Assembly (NCBI GenBank): GCA_019137255.1
Contig: WPDH01000135.1
Location: 248,001 to 312,000 of the forward strand
DNA: 64,000 nt
Source: Corinectria fuckeliana
Lineage: Eukaryota; Ascomycota; Sordariomycetes; Hypocreales; Nectriaceae
Direction of reading: 5' to 3'
Numbering within the stretch: the stretch's first letter is position 1; every line of letters begins with the position of its first letter. The position numbers and the translations under genes were made by a program. The notes beneath the pieces are model-generated. The model was not told where the DNA came from and ran no database searches. It saw only the letters and a program-made list of their open reading frames with translations. Below are positions 9,574 through 19,948 of the stretch, in pieces.

Positions 9574-11850
9574 ATGGAAGGTGACGATGAGGCTACATGC
9601 GAAACTTGTGCCACTATCATTGACATATACTCGGCCGAATTCGAAGAATGGGACGATGAGATTCTGGGAGAGGTGTCGGACGTCCTAGACGGAGATTGCC
9701 CACACACCAGGTCCATTCGGCACGCGGCAAACCTTGATCGACCTGTCTCGGACTATCCTAGCCGTCTCCTAGCCATCAAGAAAGAATCCAACCAGACCGC
9801 CACCCGGTTCGGCCTCGCCGAACTCAACCCAGAGGGGGATATCGTGTTTGACAATGTTTCCACGACGCCCATGGAGCTTGTCTCGCGAAAAGACCAGCAG
9901 CACCACCCCGGACGAGGCATCTTGCCTGACCCGAGGTGGATTGAACTGAACACCATCCTCGGCTGGGTTTCTAGATGTGAACGAGAACATCAGGGAAAGT
10001 GCGACGAGCCACGGTGGTTCAAAGGAGTTGAGCCCGTTGATCCCGAATGGCTCGTTGATGTGGTCCAAGGGTGTGTGGTTTCCTCGCCGGGAAAGGGAAC
10101 AAGATACACTGCCTTGTCGTATACATGGGGACGATACGAATACCGCAAGAATACAGAAAACATCCTGAAGCAGCTACAACGCCCTGGTATACTGAGTTCC
10201 GGGGAGTTTGCATCACAATTGCCACCCACCATTCGCAACACTATGGAGCTTGTCAGACAGCTGGGACAAAGATACATCTGGATCGACGCCCTCTGCATCA
10301 TACAGGACGATCCAGGAAGCTTGACTAGGAATCTGAATCAAATGCAACTGATCTACGCCAATTCAACCTTCTGCATAATGGGAGCCACTGGTTCCGGGGC
10401 CGACTTCGGACTTCGAGGGCTCAAAGGCGTTTCGCATCCAAGAGACCTTGAGCTTCGGGTTTACGACCTTGCTGGCGGGGAGAAGCTTGCAGCCGGCTCT
10501 CTGTCGCTTGACCCTTCCGCGGGGACGAAGCGCTCCTATTATCAGCGGTCTTGGACCTTTCAAGAATGGTTGTTCTCCAGACGGCGCATTGTGTTTAACC
10601 ATGGCCCGCTCATGTGGCAGTGCCAGAGTGCTCGGTGGTATGAACACCTAGAGATCAATCCCCTGGCCGACCAGAGATGGGCGCTACAGGCTCAGGAGAA
10701 GTTTGGCCCAGCCCCGAGTATATGGAGTTTCATGCCTACCGTCACGTCGTTCAATACCAAGTCCCTGACCATGTCCGAAGATGCTCCCAAAGCATTTGCA
10801 GGAATCCAGGCCATGCTTCACAGAGTTCATCCTGGTGGTCTCTTATTTGGGCTCTCTGAGTTCTTCTTCGATATCTTCTTGTGCTGGTCCTGTCTTTGGT
10901 CCGACATTGAAAGAAGGGGATCGTTTGATGCGACCACATCGCAGTACGCGGGGCTCCCGAGCTGGTCTTGGATTGGCTGGCAAGGAGATATCTCGTTTCC
11001 TTATGACGCTGAGTTTCGATTTGTACGGCCTTGGCACTACCAAGAGCAAAAGGTAGGGTTTCGAGAGCCAGTTACGCAATGGTTCACCATGGCATCCCCG
11101 GAAGCAAAAGACAAACGAAAAATCCGGTCTGAGTGGCACAGATACAAGACAAAATTTATGGATGGTCTACACTCTGAGACGCTTGATGGCTGGGGCCAAC
11201 GGCCTTTTGATCGACAAAGCAATATCAAGAGCTTTACGGTTCCAGAAAGCGAAGTAAAATACGCTTACACGCATATATCCGACCCTGATGAAGGCTTTCG
11301 ATACCCCGTTCCTGTACTGCAGTGGTCAGCAACCCCCAAGCTGAGTGAGCAAACACAGTATCTCTTCTGCGAGACAAGCCGAGTACGCATTTCCGTCACG
11401 CAAGATACTCTCATATCAGGGGTTGAGGATTACGAGAGGCGTGTGCAAATTAAAACTAGCAATACCACCGTCATTTCGCTCACAATGCCAAGTTCACAGC
11501 TCGCTCAAGAGTTCATAACTCAAAACCGAGGAAGTGAGTTGGAGCTCATAGCAGTCGCTAAAGGCTGGTCTACATGGCTTGGAAAGGATGTAATACGAGA
11601 GACGACCCAAGTAAATGAGCCCTGTAGTGAGTTCACTCTTTGGGGTCATAGCATCAACGCAAACGCTGACTGCTACTTAGACGAGCAAAGCTTTCTAAGG
11701 GCCCCGGGAACGGTTTCGAAGGATTGCTATTTTGTTCTTTTGGTTACAACAGTCAATGGTGTTTCAACTCGAAGGGCAAACGGGGAGGCTTTAAAGAGCT
11801 GGTGGGAGGACCACAAAGCATCTCAGGTTGCTCAAGTAGTTTTAGGGTAG
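9574..11850 (+). CDS. HET (heterokaryon incompatibility) domain protein
   Basis: Single exon of 758 residues from ATG 9574; an in-frame ATG at 9463 would add 37 residues of weak coding character. The HET domain lies at roughly residues 150-340. It begins RYTALSYTWGRYEYRKNTEN, continues with PPTIRNTMELVRQLGQRYIW then IDALCIIQDDPGS and QMQLIYANSTFCIMGATG, and ends at SYYQRSWTFQEWLFSRRRIV. These are the standard conserved blocks. An N-terminal acidic segment has two Cys pairs (CETCATIID, SRCEREHQGKCDE), as in many long HET proteins. The C-terminal 400 residues show no known domain. HET proteins trigger allorecognition cell death after hyphal fusion; whether this one does is unknown. No partner gene (NACHT, SesA/B) is adjacent. 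Confidence 0.93.
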   Translation: MEGDDEATCETCATIIDIYSAEFEEWDDEILGEVSDVLDGDCPHTRSIRHAANLDRPVSDYPSRLLAIKKESNQTATRFGLAELNPEGDIVFDNVSTTPMELVSRKDQQHHPGRGILPDPRWIELNTILGWVSRCEREHQGKCDEPRWFKGVEPVDPEWLVDVVQGCVVSSPGKGTRYTALSYTWGRYEYRKNTENILKQLQRPGILSSGEFASQLPPTIRNTMELVRQLGQRYIWIDALCIIQDDPGSLTRNLNQMQLIYANSTFCIMGATGSGADFGLRGLKGVSHPRDLELRVYDLAGGEKLAAGSLSLDPSAGTKRSYYQRSWTFQEWLFSRRRIVFNHGPLMWQCQSARWYEHLEINPLADQRWALQAQEKFGPAPSIWSFMPTVTSFNTKSLTMSEDAPKAFAGIQAMLHRVHPGGLLFGLSEFFFDIFLCWSCLWSDIERRGSFDATTSQYAGLPSWSWIGWQGDISFPYDAEFRFVRPWHYQEQKVGFREPVTQWFTMASPEAKDKRKIRSEWHRYKTKFMDGLHSETLDGWGQRPFDRQSNIKSFTVPESEVKYAYTHISDPDEGFRYPVPVLQWSATPKLSEQTQYLFCETSRVRISVTQDTLISGVEDYERRVQIKTSNTTVISLTMPSSQLAQEFITQNRGSELELIAVAKGWSTWLGKDVIRETTQVNEPCSEFTLWGHSINANADCYLDEQSFLRAPGTVSKDCYFVLLVTTVNGVSTRRANGEALKSWWEDHKASQVAQVVLG

Positions 11851-12743
11851 GCGACAGATCTAGGCATTGATATTGTGTTAGCTAGATAAGCCTCTAGATG
11901 CTATCAAGGTTAGAGACCGAGATCTATTATAAAGATATATCTTAATGTCTAAGATTAATATTTTATAAATTAGGTTACTTTTATAGCATCGTGATCCTCG
12001 CCCCATTGATAACAAAGGCAGCAGACTTCTTCAACCTTCTACAGATTCCCTAAGAGCTCAAAAATTGTTATATTTAGATCCTCAATTCGTCCCTCTCTTA
12101 GCTAGGAAATCGTGAGCTTTTTCACATCTCAATTAAACCCCAGTTTGCAACAGTACCCGCCATCTTGATAATCCTCCAGGGGCTCGAAACCGTCGATGAG
12201 TTCGACGAGAAACATGTCGTGAAAGGTGGTCGGCGTGTGGTTGCTCTTAAGTCCTCCGCCTCATTCGGACGTCCTAACTTTCGCCTCTCCCGCGTCACAG
12301 CTGGTCATAGGAGGACTTCTACTAGACACAATCGTAAACGAATTACCGGCCGAGGTCTATGGATGACAGCAAAAGTTTCATGAGCGAAAAGGCTGTCGCG
12401 AGGTGAAAGGGCTTGGAATTCGCAAAGAAAGCATGTGCCTACTTAATCAGTACTAGATCACAGTCTTAAGCGAATTTTCAAAAAGGCCAATATTTCTGAC
12501 TGACGCGCCAGGCAAGGAGACTGCGATGAGAGGTCGACTAAAGGCTTGTATAATTGACGGATATTCAATTAGAACGCAGCATGAGATGTATGCCTTATGA
12601 CTGGTAATATGGTATCCATCCTGCAGAGCATGTCGCATTATCGCCATTTATTTGGTTGTCCTTCTTGTTCTAACTAAAGGGGGGACTGCTAGTGACGATT
12701 TGTGCCAGTCATTCGTCAATTAGGTCCAAGATGCAGCCCACGC
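11851..12743. other. Intergenic, partly AT-rich
   Basis: Bases 11860-12000 are strongly AT-rich (AAGATATATCTTAATG, TTAATATTTTATAAATTAGG) and resemble mutated repeat DNA. The rest contains only short frames without recognisable domains. Confidence 0.5.
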
Positions 12744-13517
12744 TCAAGGTTCAAGTGGCATGGGATCTGCAAGTGGCCAGACTTCCGGAGGTCTTGGGTA
12801 GTCGTGCTCGGCCAGTTCCTCGTAGGAAAGTCTGTCATACACACCGGGAATACACCCAACCTCTGTGTACATCCATCCCGTATCCTCCCTGGTGCAGCCC
12901 TCAACAGACGGACATCCACGTCTTCCTCGTCCGCTTGCCTTGCAGTCTTTATCTAGGATTGCACAAACGACGTGTTTGCGTACACCTTCGGCGCCTGCCT
13001 CGACCCAGGTTTCGTACTGATCGACGGTATCGAGGCATTTCCGGTCGACATAGATGCAATATTTGAAACGGGGAGTGCCGGATTCGTCTCGCTCGCTGGC
13101 TCTATCGACAACCCACTCGGAGAATCGTCCTCGTACCTGTTGCTTGGAAGCTCCATTGAGGATTGTACGATCCTCAACAATCGTCCATTCGAGATATTCC
13201 CAGAGAAGTGTAGAAAGCTCGAGAAACTCCAATTTCTCCTTCACGGCTGCTTTCAAGAATTCGAGGTAACTCTCCCACTGCAAGTCGTTGGCATATGCGC
13301 AGCGATAGATGACAAAGCCCCAATGGTGAAATCCGGTTTCCTGCATGTCCATTATGATGGATGGGAGTGGCTCCTTCTTCAGCATGGATGTGTTGAGCTG
13401 TGGAATGCTTTCTAGAGTTGGTGCAACTCCAGGGGGATGGCCACGGATGCTAGAGATGACATGGGGAACAGTCCTAGCATAATTGGACATCCAGGGTGGA
13501 CGAGGAACAGGGCGCAT
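12744..13517 (-). CDS. Conserved fungal protein of unknown function
   Basis: Single-exon frame of 257 residues. It contains the block GFHHWGFVIYRCAYANDLQW near residue 60, as in a widespread family of fungal hypothetical proteins ('W.F.IYR..Y..D..W..F'). Acidic and aromatic-rich sequence follows, including FKYCIYVDRKCLDTVDQYE, and the C-terminus is Pro-rich. The Tyr/Trp pattern and absence of membrane segments suggest a soluble cytosolic protein. No catalytic motif is recognised. The start could be a later Met (near residue 10). Transcription is toward the HET gene, with a gap of about 0.9 kb. Confidence 0.7.
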   Translation of the reverse strand: MRPVPRPPWMSNYARTVPHVISSIRGHPPGVAPTLESIPQLNTSMLKKEPLPSIIMDMQETGFHHWGFVIYRCAYANDLQWESYLEFLKAAVKEKLEFLELSTLLWEYLEWTIVEDRTILNGASKQQVRGRFSEWVVDRASERDESGTPRFKYCIYVDRKCLDTVDQYETWVEAGAEGVRKHVVCAILDKDCKASGRGRRGCPSVEGCTREDTGWMYTEVGCIPGVYDRLSYEELAEHDYPRPPEVWPLADPMPLEP

Positions 13518-13847
13518 ATTTGCTCGTCAAACCTATGGTGCGCACAATCTAAGGATAATATTAAGGGCGGCGATGGAAAAGTAGACGAAGCCGAAAGATG
13601 GTCTGTGTTGAGGTTTAAGGTGGTTGTGTGTGAAAACAGTGGAAATGAGGAAGAAAGACGAGGTGATACAAACACCATTAAGTAGGTAAGTCGGCCGATT
13701 CAAAAGATATGTGTCCTCAATCAACCTTGGTCGTTTGTTGGCTGCCTGCCTGGGTGCCGCTGTTGAATCAAACCTTGAGTGCGCCAGTTGGAAACTTAGG
13801 TGTTTCTCCATTTTTTCTACTGTGGAATCCAGCTTGGTTGAAAAGAT
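13518..13847. other. Intergenic upstream of the conserved unknown gene
   Basis: No gene is supported. Short frames on both strands lack domains. Confidence 0.5.
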
Positions 13848-14153
13848 AGTCATACCATGGCGAAGCGGGTGAAGAAAAACACCGCACACCAAAAGAGGTG
13901 ACAAAATCACCTCGCCATCTTTGCCAGGAAAACACCTCATAGCCGATTAACTATTTTATCTACCTTAAACCTATTTAAAGCAAAACAATATCTAATAAAT
14001 CTCTTTAAAATATACAAAAATGCCCCTTAGATAGAGAAAGTCTAAAAGGATTTTCTTTATATTCTTTCAAAATATTATCAAGCTTTATACGCTATTATGC
14101 AAGGTTGCTTCTTTATAGTGCGCGGAGTTTTCTTTCACCCGCTTGGTATGACT
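13848..14153. mobile_element. Small inverted-repeat element (MITE-like)
   Basis: The left end begins AGTCATACC and continues with AAGCGGGTGAAG then AAAAACACCGCACAC (13848-13890). The reverse complement of 14119-14153 reads AGTCATACC, AAGCGGGTGAA, AGAAAACTCCGCGCAC. The termini therefore match over about 35 bp, apart from an extra ATGGCG in the left copy and a few substitutions. The roughly 300-bp interior is AT-rich with no ORF, which fits a non-autonomous DNA transposon. An AGTCAT-type start is reminiscent of the Tc1/pogo group, but no clean TA duplication is visible, so the superfamily is unassigned. Confidence 0.6.
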
Positions 14154-14740
14154 GGCTTAAATAATTGCGCATTTTAACCCTATGAAACATCGCTCCTACT
14201 TTTATAAGAAGCGAGGTAATTTTGCTAACTAGGTATTCTACTCGCTTTTTACTCTTTTTTAGTAGTTTGTAAAATACTATAAAAGCCTACTATTTTAAAA
14301 CTCTATTTTTAAATTCTCTTACTAAAGTTACTTATATTTTTATATAACTTTATTATATTTTTTAGTTAAATATAGCTAAAATCTGTATTATAATAAAAAA
14401 AAAGATTTTAGCTCTTTTTTTATTTTCTTTATTAGTATGTATAAAAGTAAACTAAATCTTATTTTAGTAAAGTACTTACTTATAACAGCTGAGTCTAACC
14501 TAGAGATATAAAGTAAGTCTAGAATATAAAAGTGTTTAAACAAGTGATTTAGAACTATAGAGTGAGCAATACAGGTCACAATCTGGTAATAGTAGAAAAG
14601 TAGTTTTAATATAACTAAGTGTGTTAATAGCAGGTGAGGCTATCTGTATGAAAGTGCTAAGAGAGTGTTTATATATGCTTGTGTAGGCTCACTAAATTAT
14701 GGCGGTGCTCTAGGTGAGCTAGATGTCGGATCACAGTGGT
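14154..14740. other. AT-rich island, repeat-derived
   Basis: Very low GC with long A/T runs and abundant TA steps (TATAACTTTATTATATTTTT, AATCTGTATTATAAT). No recognisable gene. The composition contrasts sharply with neighbouring coding DNA and suggests a transposon remnant degraded by C-to-T mutation, as produced by RIP. No transposase motif can be read. Confidence 0.55.
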
Positions 14741-14790
14741 GTTCTAGTGATTCTGTCCCTGATTAGTGGTGGGGGGAGGATCACTAGAAC
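14741..14790. repeat. 11-bp perfect inverted repeat beside the MITE-like element
   Basis: GTTCTAGTGAT at 14741-14751 is exactly complementary to ATCACTAGAAC at 14780-14790, giving an 11-bp stem with a 28-nt loop. It sits 10 bases left of the element at 14800. Confidence 0.6.
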
Positions 14791-14799
14791 GATAGTGAT

Positions 14800-15040
14800 C
14801 TACAGCCCCCAGGGATTTCAAATGTTAGTTTAGCACTTATCTCAGTATTTCCCTTTTAAGTAGTTACTCACCTAAAAGCAGCTTAAAGATACCTAGCTAA
14901 GTGGCAAATAATAATATATTAAAGTACTGACAGATACCAATCAGTTTACCTTCTTCTATAAACAGACCTCTCATCTTTCACCCTCTGAACCCATAAGATA
15001 CTGTATATAAACTAATATTTAAAATCCCTGAGGGCTGTAG
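14800..15040. mobile_element. 241-bp element with 33-bp terminal inverted repeats
   Basis: Left terminus CTACAGCCCCCAGGGATTTC... (14800-14832) and the inverted right terminus (15008-15040) match over 33 bp with three differences. All three are transitions (C/T, C/T, G/A). The interior has no ORF. Flanks are GTGAT on the left and GCGAT on the right, a possible 5-bp target duplication differing by one transition. It looks like a MITE whose arms diverged by C-to-T changes. Confidence 0.7.
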
Positions 15041-15222
15041 GCGATCTAATCGTGATAGGTCAGGAAAAGGTGGGCACGTTATGGTTCTGCCGGTTGTGAC
15101 CGTCCGGTCTTCAACCTGGGCCGGTGACATTTATACTATACTCTTTATTATACTCTTTACTATTTCATCCTTACTAAACAACAAACTGCGTGCAATCTCT
15201 ATTATTACTAAAAAGCAGATAC
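15041..15222. other. Short AT-rich spacer
   Basis: No gene seen. It contains the 3' flank of the chitinase-like gene, with TATACTC repeats. Confidence 0.4.
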
Positions 15223-17618
15223 TCAGTGTTCTTTAGGATCTTCTGGCGTCGGTACAATATGCTTTAGTTCGCCCCGAAATAAAGCAACTGCTGCCATAAC
15301 AGATTGATAATTCCCCTGTTGCGGAGGAACTTGACGGTAGGCGTCTGAAATATCGCTGAGCTGATTAATGACCCACTCCCGAGCACTGTCTGTTCGTTCC
15401 CGATACCAATTGAAGTCGAACTCCCGATGTATTTGATGCAGTCTTGCGAGCTGTGGCACTGCGCTCGAGATCCGCAACGTAGCCTGAAGAAGGTCTGCCC
15501 GATTTTGCTGAATTCTTTGTCTTGCCTCGGGCGTATTCATATACCGGAAGACAATGATTACCTTGAAACGTAATTAGTTCGCTGATAAACTGACCTTATA
15601 GTGGGATGTGACATACCTGTCTGATAGGTTCTAGGAAAGCTTGCTCTCCAGTTCCACTTGCGACTGATTTTTCGAGAGCTTCTTGAAATAGGTCATCGCT
15701 CTGGGGAGCCGTTCCCGCACTAAATATTCGGCCTTTAAATTGATTCATGTTACGCTCAGCGAGTAAGAGTGGCTGACGGTTTCCTGTAGACCCAAAGCGA
15801 TCCATGAAATGATCATTTGGAGTCCTGACGAGCCCGCTCGCCCCAGCCCGAGGCAAATTGGCGAGAACGTTCGTGTGCCAGTAGTTCAATAAAGAAGTTG
15901 CGTCGATCGGCTGAGTCACAGTGTTAGAACTGTTGGGTAGAATACCGGTCATAGCAGTTTCTAGTAGCGCAACGGCGTATTGAAGCTATAACTTGTTAGT
16001 TAATCCGTACAGCGTATATGTTATCAAGCTATAAGTTCTTACATCGGGATTGTGCTCTGTGTCAGTTGTATCAATGATTTGTTGATGTGTCAAAGACTGT
16101 CGCTTCACAAGTTCAATCATCGTTGAATAACAAGTTCCTGCTTGCACTGGCCTGTTCAGATCGTTAATTCATGCCTGTAATGAACTCTAGCCTTTGTGCT
16201 TGGAGCCAGGCTTACCTGAACACCAATGAGGCAGCGGCTGGTCCCCGAGATCGATTGTGCAGTCGACTGGAACCAGGATAATTTCGAGCTACCACTCTGA
16301 TTTCGTGCCTGTTCCCGCGAACTCGGACTTCCTTTTTAAGCACTCGCCTACCCTTGACAGTACCTCGCTCGTCTAATTCAACATTGTCGCTCTCATTGAG
16401 GTCGACAATTGTAACCATCGTCGAGGTCAGAATTCGACCTGCTTATCACTTTGATGGCGATAGGGTTAGGAATCTCTTCACCATTCTCAGACTCGTCGGC
16501 ATATGGATCCGGACCACAGCGATAACTCTTATCAAGTTGACATGCTTGCTTGTCACAGCTGAAAGCGTCGGGATTTGGCTTACAGCAAAGCGCCTTCTTT
16601 CGACCCCCTAAGTTGAATTCCACCGGTTAGTATAAGAGACAAAGCGAGCAAGATATATGAAGACATACAAGCACAGTTGATAATGCTGCCTCCTTCATCC
16701 TCTCGTCCGAGTTGAATCTCGTTATTGGCGCAAGCATTGTGTGCACAGTCGCCCTTCCCGAGCCAATGACAGTCCGTTAAGGGGGCCGGCTTCGATTTGG
16801 GACAACAGTAGTGTAAGCCAATGCGAAACCCACATTTTCCCTCGATGTTTTTTGCATACCCAACTGACTGCTCGTTTTTGTTGCGTTTTTTTCCACTATT
16901 AGAACCCGAGGTCAGAACAGTATAAGCAAAACGTGACAACAGTGGTCGACTTACCAGCAGTCAACTCGTCGAGGTGTTCTTCCACACAGCAGAAGACCTT
17001 TGAGCCACGACGGCATAGTTTCATGTTTGACTGCGCCTTGAAGCCGCCGCCGCGACGTGACCGAAAGAGGGAGACTTCCCCCGTATGGCACTGACCGTTA
17101 CAGTCGCCACCGCCGCCACGCCACTTGCATGTTTTAGGGGCTATCTTAGACTCGCAACATATGGGCCTTCTCATATCACCCTTCTTCTGTTGAATTCACT
17201 GTTGTCAGAATACAAGGTAGGAAGCAGGATGGGAGAGAAGGGGAGAGAAGGGAATGACTTACATTACAAGCCTGCCATCCGACTTGTTTATAGCCGTTCC
17301 CGCAATAAACGAATTTATCATCCTTGTCAATACATTGTTGAAATCGGAAGCACCGCTCATCCATTTGTCCTACATCGAAGACATTCCGGCTATGGAGAGT
17401 TGGTGTAATGACTCCCCACTACTCGAGGTGAGGTTCTCGCTCGTGTTTCCAAACGATGTAAGATTGGAGACTGATGGAAGATTCGTTTCCCGAGGAAGGC
17501 CATCGTTGAGGCCAGCAGATAGTTGAGCGAAGAGTATGAGAATTAAAGAGAGAATTGTAGCAACATAACTTGTCCCTGGATTGAAGGCCGTGCGCCTGGT
17601 ATGCAGGTTAAGAGGCAT
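15223..17618 (-). CDS. Secreted Cys-rich protein: C-terminal half of a class V chitinase, no GH18 domain
   Basis: Multi-exon gene. Exon 1 (from 17618) encodes a signal-peptide-like N-terminus with core YVATILSLILILFAQLSAGL. Further exons lie near 17175-17400, 16930-17175, 16620-16900, 16210-16615, 16040-16165, 15600-15990 and 15223-15560. Several have GTAAGT donors. The Cys-rich part has three repeats of the form C-x-W-x-G-x-G-x-C...C: KTCKWRGGGGDCNGQCHTGE, LTDCHWLGKGDCAHNACANN, and the SCDKQACQLD block, with KVFCC and KKALCCKPNPDA linkers. It ends with the helical domain LLNYWHTNVL, RTPNDHFMDRFGS and NMNQFKGRIFSAG. These are the segments that follow GH18 in subgroup-C 'killer-toxin-like' fungal chitinases. 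No LysM, chitin-binding or GH18 domain precedes them. The first splice and a frame change near 16400 are unresolved. Confidence 0.75.
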
Positions 17619-18966
17619 GACTCCTAATAAAGAGAAATTTAGATAATGATTCGGGAAATGTCAAGCGATGTTGCATTTGGATAGTCTGCAAGAATAATCG
17701 AATTATGGCGAGAAAGCTGGTATATATGGATTTAACAGAAGTCAACACGGTAGTTTGTTTTAGAAAACACCTTGTGGTGCTATAAAGATTTTCGACCCTT
17801 ACATGTCGGTATTCTTAGGCAGAATCTATCGCGGATCGGGGATCGCCGTCTTCATTATGTGCTTGGCAAACTATGATAAATAAGGATGGTTTTTTTAGAA
17901 GAATGCGTGGTAGCAGCAAAGTTACCAGACTCCTGGAGACTACACGTAGACATCACTGAAGTAAACAGAAACTAGCGGCTGCTGGTTCACTTGTTTTAAG
18001 AAGAAAACTGAGATAAATGTAAAGTTATTCACGAAATCATGTCGAGTTCCTACACGGGATGGGTGTGATAACAAGAAGTGTGTGGTCTCAAAGAAACGGA
18101 AAGAAAAAGAGCAAACGATTCAATGCATCACTTAGGTTGCAACCTTTGATGAACCCGATCGCGACAGTAAGGTAAAATATGAATGTCGCCTATGAGGGCC
18201 TCTGGGTATGCTTTTAGTCTCAGTTGGCACGTACTAACCAATTCTTGTTCTTACTGAAAAGCCCCCTCTACTCGTTACATCCTACAACCATGGTATGATG
18301 TTATCTCGCAATCATGGCATAGTCAGCAGGGTCGCCTCTACAATCCATGCGGCAAATCTCCCTCTAAGTATTATGTTCTCGATCTTCAGTTGTACAAGCT
18401 AACCTAGTCACCTGGTTTGGCAAGTGCAATCTTAGTATGCATGCCGCACTTTATATGTGGATTAAAAGGTTTGTAGGTATGCATGCGAACCTTGCTGGGC
18501 ATGCTGAACCATGAAAACGACCCTGGCCGACTCCTTTTTAGTTCAGCTAGTGTTACATATAGTGAGGTGGAAAGGTTCCCAAATCTCTCGAATTTTAATC
18601 TAATCTGAAGGCAAAGGAAGGTCTTTGAAATCATCGATTGGGTTCCTTCCATCTCATTAGAAGGGACTGGAAACCTGTCATTTGGAAAGAAAACTTTTAT
18701 GTAGAAGGTTGAAAGGTCTGCCTGTTATATCGGCGGCGTGATCCAGCCGGATGAACAGCCTGATCCAGAAAAATGAACCTTATGATAGCCCACTGCAGGA
18801 CCCGCAGTCCACGATAACCTTGTGGTGCGGTAACTTTAGTGACTGGTTTTGATGACCTTGTGATACAACAGCTAGATGGGGCTTTATATAGTGCCACCGT
18901 AGCCCGCCTGTGATACGGTATTGTTTCACTCATCTTTCATCGGCCGTTGAACCTAGCACGCCTATT
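17619..18966. other. Divergent spacer between chitinase-like and LysM-like genes
   Basis: About 1.35 kb without a supported gene. It lies between two divergently transcribed chitin-related genes, so it should hold both promoters. No clear TATA or repeated operator is recognised. Confidence 0.5.
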
Positions 18967-19846
18967 ATGAGATCTTTTCTGTCCGCCCAGCTGGTTGTTG
19001 TGATAGCCACTCTTCCATTTTTGGCCTTTACTTAACAATTCAGTCGAGGGCAGTATCCTTATGATATCATGGAACTGAGCGGTGCCTGTTTCGAGGTGTT
19101 GAACTCCACGGATCATGAGTGCTCGATCTTGCTGTCTGCTAATGCACCCGATCCGTAAGTACTCGGCGCATCCGCAGTGATAAAACAACATTCGCATCTG
19201 ATCTAACCTTGTGCAACGAAATGATTTTCGAGGTCATGAAGAAAGATGTCGTGGGTGCAATTTGCGTCCCAACTTGTCGCGATAGTCTGGTCAATCTTCG
19301 TTCCAGGATCCAGTCAGCATGCAATACGGAAAAGGACGCAATTGCATTTGAATACGAGTCGAAGATATTTCCGCGTGCGTATAGCTCTCGTATCTAACAA
19401 GCTGACCTTGTTGAGCTAATTCGAGCGTTAGCGACCTACAGGAATGATTTACTACTACTCTCGTACGACGTATACTGTTATAAGGAAAGGTCTGTCATGC
19501 CGTTAAAACCTAGATACCCTGAACACGGCTGACATCCAGCAGAGACACTGGAAAACTATGCGACTTGCAGCTGGTAGAATGGAGATCCCGTCCCAAGTCC
19601 GACAAACGCCTTGAGTGTGAGGACTGTATGCTTGGGCCCTTGAAGGTTCAATTAGAGGCGCCGATAGGCTACGACGAAGAAATTGCGTCCGATTTCGATG
19701 CCTTGACATCAAGCTGCGGCGCCACTGGCTACGAGTACGTGAAGCCTACTCAATACGCAAGGACGCTTCCCATGAAAACCAAGACGTTTATGACGAGCTC
19801 GGCGCCAGCTGCACCTTCCAGTAGCATCGAAGTAAATCAGGACTAG
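18967..19846 (+). pseudogene. Decayed LysM-type effector gene
   Basis: An ATG at 18967 opens a 22-residue secretion signal (AQLVVVIATLPFLAFT). It is followed directly by an in-frame TAA at 19033-19035, and the frame then continues into mature sequence. Conserved blocks of fungal LysM proteins follow: YPYDIMELSGACFEVLNST (about 19054), FASDLTLCNEMIFEVMKKD and AICVPTCRDSLVNLRSRI (19190-19300), and after a further exon junction CEDCMLGPLKVQLEAPIGYD then LTSSCGATGYEYV (19615-19740). The first two blocks lie in different frames, and only a 23-nt 'intron' could join them, so a frameshift or deletion is likely. The frame ends at 19844-19846 before any LysM repeat. Position next to a chitinase-like gene matches the chitinase-LysM pairs of other fungi. 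Confidence 0.75.
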
Positions 19847-19948
19847 ACCCTTCTGGCTGAGATACGTGTAACTTTTATTTATTCTAGATCGCTGTATAAT
19901 CTACATCAATGTACACAAAAGCGGCCGAATGTGCTCGTATCGTATCGC

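Noticed and set aside
13980..14740. Transposase in the AT-rich island
   Set aside because: The only open frame is a short Leu/Ile/Lys-rich product of the base composition, with no DDE or zinc-finger residues.
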